A stretch of DNA of 64,000 nt, from assembly GCA_963741755.1 (NCBI GenBank), contig CAVUJG010000002.1, forward strand, positions 186,001 through 250,000. Reading direction: 5' to 3'. This document shows positions 59,659 through 64,000 of the stretch, piece by piece. Within the stretch, counting starts at the first letter, position 1. Every line of letters starts with the position of its first letter. The notes under the pieces were generated by a model. It made no database searches. It was not told the origin of the DNA and worked only from the letters and a program-made list of their open reading frames with translations. Both the position numbers and the translations under genes were made by a program. The DNA comes from Sva-07 sp963741755 (GTDB taxonomy: Bacteria > Actinomycetota > Acidimicrobiia > Acidimicrobiales > Ilumatobacteraceae).

Positions 59659-61499
59659 GGCCCGACCTCACCCGAGCTCGTGTTGCTCGGAGTTGGAGTC
59701 GGAGTCAGCGCATTTGTGCCATCCCGATCGCGGTCGGCCTCGAACGCTTCGACCAGTTCGCGATAGGCGTCCGTCGTGGCCAGCAGCTCATCGTGCGTTC
59801 CGTGCGCAGCGATGCGCCCGTCGGCCACGAAGACGACATCGTCGGCAAGCGCGATGGTCGACGGACGTGACGCCACCATGAGCACCGTCGAACCGCTCAG
59901 CCGGGCACGGAGACGCTCGAGGATGAGCGCCTCGGTTGCAGGATCGAGCGCCGACGTGGTGTCGTCGAGTACCAGCAGGCTCGGTTGACGTACGAGTGCC
60001 CGTGCGAGCGCAAGCCGTTGACGCTGACCGCCACTCAGGCTCACGCCGCGCTCGCCGACCACGGTGTCGAGCTGTTGCGGCAATCGCTGTACGAACTCGG
60101 TGGCTGCAGCCTGGTCGAGGGCATCCCAGATCTGCTCGTCGGTGTAGCTCGTCCCCAACTCGACGTTGTCCCGAACGGTACCGCTCGACAGAAACGCTTC
60201 CTGGAACACGATCGAACGAGCACCCGGCGCCAGCCTGACCTCGCCAATCCCGGGGCCGATCAGGCCGGCGGCGAGTTGCGCGAGCGTCGACTTGCCCGAG
60301 CCGGTCGGGCCCACCAGCGCAGTGACGCTCCCCTGGCGGACCGCCAGATCGACGTCCTTCACGGTCGGCGGCCCATCGCCCTCGTGGGCGAACGTGACCC
60401 CGTCGAACTCGACGCCGAGGCCGCTGCGTGCGACACCGATCCGATCCGTCGGGTCGGGCTCGATCGGCTCGTCGAGCACCGTTCGGATCCGTTGCCAGGC
60501 GGCCATCGACCGGGGAAGCTCCGACAGCGTGTAGCCGATGAGGCGCAACGGGAACACGAGCAGCGTGAACAGGAAGATCACGCTGGAGAACTCGCCGACG
60601 GTCACGTCGCCCGAGCGCACCTGCAGCGCGCCGATCACGACCAGCAAGATGTTGGTCAGCGACGGAATCACGTCGAGCAGCGCTTCGAACCAGCTCCGGA
60701 GCTTGATCGCCAGCACACGCGACGCACGGACCCGATCGGCGAGGCCTGCCAGACGTTCGGTCTCACGTTCCTCGGCTCCGTAGGACTTGACGAGCTGGAC
60801 CCCCTCGAAGCTCTCGTGGACGCCGGCGGAGAACTCGCCGAGCTGGTCCTGGGCCCGCGTGAAGTGCTTCGACACCGCCTTTTCGTAGATGACATTGGTG
60901 ATCACCAGCAGCGGGAACACGACGACGGCCACCAACCCCAACGGCACGTCGATCACCAGCATCCAGATCGTGGACGCGACCAGCATGATCAGCGTTCCCG
61001 TCGCAAACGGGATCGGCGCCAGGACGCTCACGGTTGCTTCGGAGTCGACCCCGGCGCGCTGCACCAGATCGCCGTCGGCGCGGCGGTTGTGCCAACTCAC
61101 CGGTTGCGCCACGTACCGCTCGACCACCCGGTTGGTGAAGGTCTGCGCCACACGCCACATCGTGATCGAGGCGTAGCTGCGCCTGACCACGATGGCCACC
61201 GCTCGAAGTACGCCGATCGCGATCACGAGGCCGAGCCAGGCGACCACGGTGCTCGTCGACACGCCGCCGTCTTCGAAACTGGGCAGGATCACGTTGTCGA
61301 TCACCCGCCCGATCGCAGCGCTGGACGCAACGGTCAACAGAGCGAACACCGCAGCGCCTGCCATGGCGATGAGGAACAGCTTGGGGTGCACCATCACGAG
61401 TTCGGAGATGAACTTCGCGTTCCGGCGCGTCCGTTCGATCGCGCCGAGTTCGTCGTCGGACGCGACGGGGTCGTTGGTGTTCACCTCAGCGGACTGCAC
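59655..61499 (-). CDS. ABC exporter half with degenerate ATPase site
   Basis: 614 aa. Six membrane helices (about 40-330), then the ATPase with Walker A GPTGSGKSTLAQLAAG (about 397-412) and signature LSGGQRQRLALARAL. The Walker B end reads LVLDDTTSALD, with Asp instead of the catalytic Glu (about 513), and the H-loop reads MVASRPSTI, with Ser instead of His. This is the known pattern for the degenerate half of heterodimeric exporters. The partner is the next gene. The GTG at 61499 has no clear -10 box. Confidence 0.88.
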   Translation of the reverse strand: MQSAEVNTNDPVASDDELGAIERTRRNAKFISELVMVHPKLFLIAMAGAAVFALLTVASSAAIGRVIDNVILPSFEDGGVSTSTVVAWLGLVIAIGVLRAVAIVVRRSYASITMWRVAQTFTNRVVERYVAQPVSWHNRRADGDLVQRAGVDSEATVSVLAPIPFATGTLIMLVASTIWMLVIDVPLGLVAVVVFPLLVITNVIYEKAVSKHFTRAQDQLGEFSAGVHESFEGVQLVKSYGAEERETERLAGLADRVRASRVLAIKLRSWFEALLDVIPSLTNILLVVIGALQVRSGDVTVGEFSSVIFLFTLLVFPLRLIGYTLSELPRSMAAWQRIRTVLDEPIEPDPTDRIGVARSGLGVEFDGVTFAHEGDGPPTVKDVDLAVRQGSVTALVGPTGSGKSTLAQLAAGLIGPGIGEVRLAPGARSIVFQEAFLSSGTVRDNVELGTSYTDEQIWDALDQAAATEFVQRLPQQLDTVVGERGVSLSGGQRQRLALARALVRQPSLLVLDDTTSALDPATEALILERLRARLSGSTVLMVASRPSTIALADDVVFVADGRIAAHGTHDELLATTDAYRELVEAFEADRDRDGTNALTPTPTPSNTSSGEVGP

Positions 61500-61528
61500 G
61501 TGACGTTTCTACCAGCCAGGGGCCGTCA

Positions 61529-61534
61529 TATCGT
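61529..61534 (+). promoter_or_regulatory. -10 hexamer TATCGT, leaderless
   Basis: TATCGT ends 8 nt before the GTG at 61543. Confidence 0.45.
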
Positions 61535-61542
61535 GAGACATT

Positions 61543-62100
61543 GTGAGCACCGACGCAGTCGCCCCGCCGAGTTATGTACCCGGCGGCCAGCCGGGCCGGT
61601 GGCGTCGCTCGCCGGTTCGACGAGTGTTGCTGTGGGGCGCCGTGGTGGGCCTGCTCGTGTTCTGGATCTGGGCGCTCTTCTTCGCCTCGAAGGAGTCGGT
61701 CAACAAGATCGAGGACCGGGAATGGGCAGCACGGGCCGAAGCGATCTGCGTGCGCACCGATACGGAACTTCGAGCGCTCGACGACCAAGCATCGCCCGAC
61801 CTGGCGGTGCGCGCCGACCTCGTCGACGAGTCGACCGACATGCTCTCCTCGATGCTCGATGACATCGTCGCCGTCACGCCGTCTGACGAGAAGGGTCAGG
61901 CGATCGTGCCCGATTGGGAAGCCGACTATCGGGTCCTGCTCGAGGACCGGTACCGCTACGCCGACCGCCTCCGAGCCGGCGAGAACGTCGCGTTCACCGA
62001 AACTGCCGTCGATGGTGTCCCGATCACCGAACGCATCGAGAAGTTCACGCTCGACAACGAGATGCCCACCTGCGCACCGCCGCGCGGGTCGGTGGTCTGA
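61543..62100 (+). CDS. Membrane-anchored protein, unknown function
   Basis: 185 aa. A Pro-rich cytoplasmic tail with Arg cluster (GRWRRSPVRRVLL) precedes one membrane helix (about 28-48, LLWGAVVGLLVFWIWALFFA). The outer domain is helical, with two Cys (AICVRTDTELR and PTCAPPRGS). It resembles small anchored exported proteins common in actinobacteria. Divergent from the ABC exporter. Confidence 0.7.
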   Translation: MSTDAVAPPSYVPGGQPGRWRRSPVRRVLLWGAVVGLLVFWIWALFFASKESVNKIEDREWAARAEAICVRTDTELRALDDQASPDLAVRADLVDESTDMLSSMLDDIVAVTPSDEKGQAIVPDWEADYRVLLEDRYRYADRLRAGENVAFTETAVDGVPITERIEKFTLDNEMPTCAPPRGSVV

Positions 62101-62126
62101 CGCCGGCGCAACCGACGAGAGATCGG

Positions 62127-62808
62127 CTAGCGCGGCTCGATCGTCTTGATCACCCGGGCGGGCACGCCTGCGGCGACGCTGTAGTCGGGAAGGTGCCCGG
62201 TCACCACGCTGTTCGCCCCGACCACGACGTGACGTCCGATCGTTGCGCCTGGGAGCACGACGGTGCCATGGCCGAGCCAGGACCCGTCTCCGATCGACAC
62301 CGGGTCGCTCCGGCATCACCTGCTTCGAGATCGGGAGGTTCGGGTCGCTGTAGCCGTGGTTCTGATCGGTGATGTAGACGTGGTGACCGGTCCACACATC
62401 GTCGCCGATCACGATCTGGAGGTGTCCGACGATGCCGCTTCCTTTGCCGATCAGGCACCGATCACCCACCGAGATCACCGGATCGCTCACCATCTCCTGG
62501 CCCGGCACCATCCCGGCCGACAACGTGATCTGGGGACCGAACATCGTGCCCTCGCCGATGTGGATGTACTGCTCGTTGAAGATCGTGTTCGAGGGGAAAC
62601 AGATCACGCTGCGGGCGCCGATTCGCCCGAACCGCTTGCCACGACGAGTGTCCGGCCCGATCGCTCCGAGCTCGATTGCGGTCTCCCACGCTCGGATCAC
62701 GCCCTCGCCGACGGCGCGCTTGATGCCGATTCGCACGCGCTGCGCGAACCCCTCGTCGAATGGTGGTCGTTCCAGCACGGCGCCCGACGCTACTGCCGAC
62801 ACTCGCAT
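62127..62808 (-). CDS. Left-handed beta-helix acyltransferase (frame broken once)
   Basis: Hexapeptide-repeat O-acyltransferase. Repeats include IHIGEGTMFGPQITLSAG, VISVGDRCLIGKGSGIVGH and IVIGDDVWTGHHVYITDQNH, the last being the active loop with His. After VMPERP the frame changes. Removing one G at 62302-62304 continues VSIGDGSWLGHGTVVLPGAT and ends VIKTIEPR, giving 226 aa. The substrate is probably a sugar or sugar-linked lipid. ATG 62808 lies 18 bp from the divergent peptidase start. Confidence 0.8.
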
Positions 62809-62814
62809 CCTTCG

Positions 62815-62820
62815 TACAGT
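62815..62820 (+). promoter_or_regulatory. -10 hexamer TACAGT, leaderless
   Basis: TACAGT ends 6 nt before the ATG at 62827. Confidence 0.5.
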
Positions 62821-62826
62821 GGGCGG

Positions 62827-63936
62827 ATGGCCGCATCGGATCACCTGCCCGAACGCGACGCGGTCCTTCCCGTGGGCTCGATCACGGACGTCGCCGGTGT
62901 CCGGGTGGGTCACCACCAGCGAGCGGGGCGAGGGTGGCAGACCGGCACGACGGTCGTGTACGTACCACGGGGTGCGACACCTGGCGTGTCGGTGCGCGGC
63001 GGTGGTCCTGGGACTCGCGAGACCGATGCGCTCCAGCCGGAGAACCTCGTTCAGACGATCCATGCGATCTGCCTCACCGGGGGCAGCGCGTTCGGATTGG
63101 CGGCCGCCGACGGCGTGGTTGCCTGGTTGGAGGAACGGTCGCTCGGCTTTCCCGTCGGTCCCCCGGATGACCTGTTGGGTGTCGTTCCCGTCGTCCCGGC
63201 AGCGGTGATCTTCGATCTCGGTCGCGCCGGACGGTTCGACCATCGCCCGTCCGCCGACTTCGGTCGCCGGGCAATCGCTTCGGCGCGCACCGAGCAGCAG
63301 TCGTGGGGGTCGGTCGGTGCCGGGACCGGAGCGCGGGCAGGTGGACTGCAAGGCGGCGTCGGCACCGCAAGCACCACGGTCGAGATTTCTGGGCCGACCC
63401 CGGTGACCGTGCGGGTGGGCGCTCTCGCCGTCGTCAACGCCAACGGCAGCGCGATCGATCCCGAGACCGCCCTGCCGTGGGCTCCAGACCGCTTCCGACT
63501 CCGATCACCGAACGAACGTGAACGACGCCGGCTCCGGCGCCAACTGACCGGGCAGGCGGCCAGCCTGAACACAACGATCGGGATCGTCGCCACGTCGGCG
63601 GCGCTCTCGAAGACCGAGGCCTCGAAGATGTCCGACGTTGCCCACGACGGGCTTGCACGGGCGATCCGTCCGGCGCACTCGATGTTCGATGGCGACACGA
63701 TCTTCGGACTCGCGACGGGCGAGCACGACATCGGTGACCTTCCGGCCGCCATGCGCTCGACGCCATCGCGTCAGAGTGCCCTCAACCTCATCCTCGCCGC
63801 GGCCGCCGACACGTTCGCAGCCGCGTGCGGTCACGCCGTGCTCACCGCCACGACGCTCGGCGACACACCGGCCTACTTCGACCTCTGCACGTCGGCCCGG
63901 CCGCGCCCCGGGGGTCGAACCGGGTCTGCCCAGTAG
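62827..63936 (+). CDS. P1-family (DmpA/S58-like) peptidase
   Basis: 369 aa. Family landmarks are GSITDVAGVRVGHHQ, GGGPGTRETDALQPENLV, CLTGGSAFGLAAADGVVAWL and GSVGAGTGARAGG, with GALAVVNANGSAID near the position where relatives self-cleave; here the Asn-Gly-Ser is altered from the best-known aminopeptidases, so cleavage is not certain. The late TIGIVATSAALSKTEASKMS is also typical. Followed 9 bp later by panC. Confidence 0.88.
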   Translation: MAASDHLPERDAVLPVGSITDVAGVRVGHHQRAGRGWQTGTTVVYVPRGATPGVSVRGGGPGTRETDALQPENLVQTIHAICLTGGSAFGLAAADGVVAWLEERSLGFPVGPPDDLLGVVPVVPAAVIFDLGRAGRFDHRPSADFGRRAIASARTEQQSWGSVGAGTGARAGGLQGGVGTASTTVEISGPTPVTVRVGALAVVNANGSAIDPETALPWAPDRFRLRSPNERERRRLRRQLTGQAASLNTTIGIVATSAALSKTEASKMSDVAHDGLARAIRPAHSMFDGDTIFGLATGEHDIGDLPAAMRSTPSRQSALNLILAAAADTFAAACGHAVLTATTLGDTPAYFDLCTSARPRPGGRTGSAQ

Positions 63937-63939
63937 CGT
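63934..63939 (+). promoter_or_regulatory. -10 hexamer TAGCGT for panC
   Basis: TAGCGT ends 6 nt before the GTG at 63946 and includes the stop codon of the peptidase gene. Confidence 0.4.
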
Positions 63940-63945
63940 TGCGGC

Positions 63946-64000
63946 GTGGCCACTGTGATCGACAACCCGGCCGACATGCGCGCCTGGGCCGACGCCACTC
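63946..64000 (+). CDS. panC: 5' end of pantothenate synthetase, cut by the window edge
   Basis: Eighteen codons are visible: MATVIDNPADMRAWADAT. The DNPADMRAWAD segment matches the first helix of pantoate-beta-alanine ligases, and the ATP site would follow beyond the window. The call rests on this short N-terminus. The GTG is supported by TAGCGT 6 nt upstream. It would feed the CoaBC step encoded at 3559. Confidence 0.6.
   Translation, partial: MATVIDNPADMRAWADAT

Noticed and set aside
61486..63351. Apparent 620-codon minus-strand protein containing the acyltransferase
   Set aside because: Only the middle matches a family. The ends are antisense to the P1 peptidase and the anchored protein, and its extension beyond the acyltransferase results from the frameshift at 62302.

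Overview
The window looks like chromosomal DNA of a high-GC actinobacterium. An Acidimicrobiia member close to Ilumatobacter is my best guess, inferred from gene order and protein style rather than from a marker gene. Supporting points are the actinobacterial integration host factor (mihF) next to gmk and rpoZ, a PriA without a Walker A motif, GuaB1, a DUF3151 protein, DUF2510, and many first genes that start with GTG or ATG 6-10 nt after a TANNNT hexamer, as in leaderless actinobacterial mRNAs. I see no tRNA, rRNA, insertion sequence, prophage or CRISPR array, and no gap above 300 bases.

Layout. 1-600: a cupin gene and the first codons of a divergent gene, sharing a dyad operator. 610-14228 (minus strand): a pyrimidine operon, pyrR-pyrB-pyrC-carA-carB-pyrD, running into mihF-gmk-rpoZ-coaBC-metK-priA. 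A PyrR-binding hairpin abuts the pyrR ribosome site. 14304-16029: an N-acyl-D-amino-acid deacylase-like amidohydrolase. 16062-27768 (minus): alaS-ruvX-mltG-aroE-aroC-aroK-aroB-pepQ-efp-nusB and a DUF2079 membrane protein. 27809-31484: a Cys-rich unknown protein, then DUF3151-mobA-rhodanese-rnd and a small charged protein on the minus strand. 31534-45372: housekeeping genes (MFS transporter, hydrolases, pyk, phosphatase, M18 peptidase, plsC-cmk-guaB1, tsaC-like, DnaJ-domain protein, xylB, nitroreductase, enoyl-CoA hydratase). 45483-51603: a branched-chain amino-acid-type ABC importer, with the binding lipoprotein on plus and livHMGF plus a lipoprotein on minus. 51616-64000: heme A synthase, an unknown family, SDR, flavin-type oxidase, methyltransferase, phosphatase, DUF2510 protein, a heterodimeric ABC exporter, a hexapeptide acyltransferase, a P1-family peptidase and the start of panC.

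Together the genes give de novo UMP synthesis up to orotate (no pyrF is present here), most of the shikimate route (no dehydroquinase here), CoA and SAM synthesis, and an amino-acid import module.

No obviously new multi-gene system stands out. The most unusual signals are non-coding. There is a four-copy family of roughly 53-nt palindromes, an unrelated identical pair of 40-nt palindromes, a PyrR RNA element, and a consistent leaderless-promoter pattern. On the protein side, LivH carries an extra exported domain, and one ABC exporter half has a degenerate ATP site. At least nine genes are broken by single-base indels where the protein reads through in two frames. This pattern fits residual assembly error better than biological decay, and those genes should be read as probably intact.
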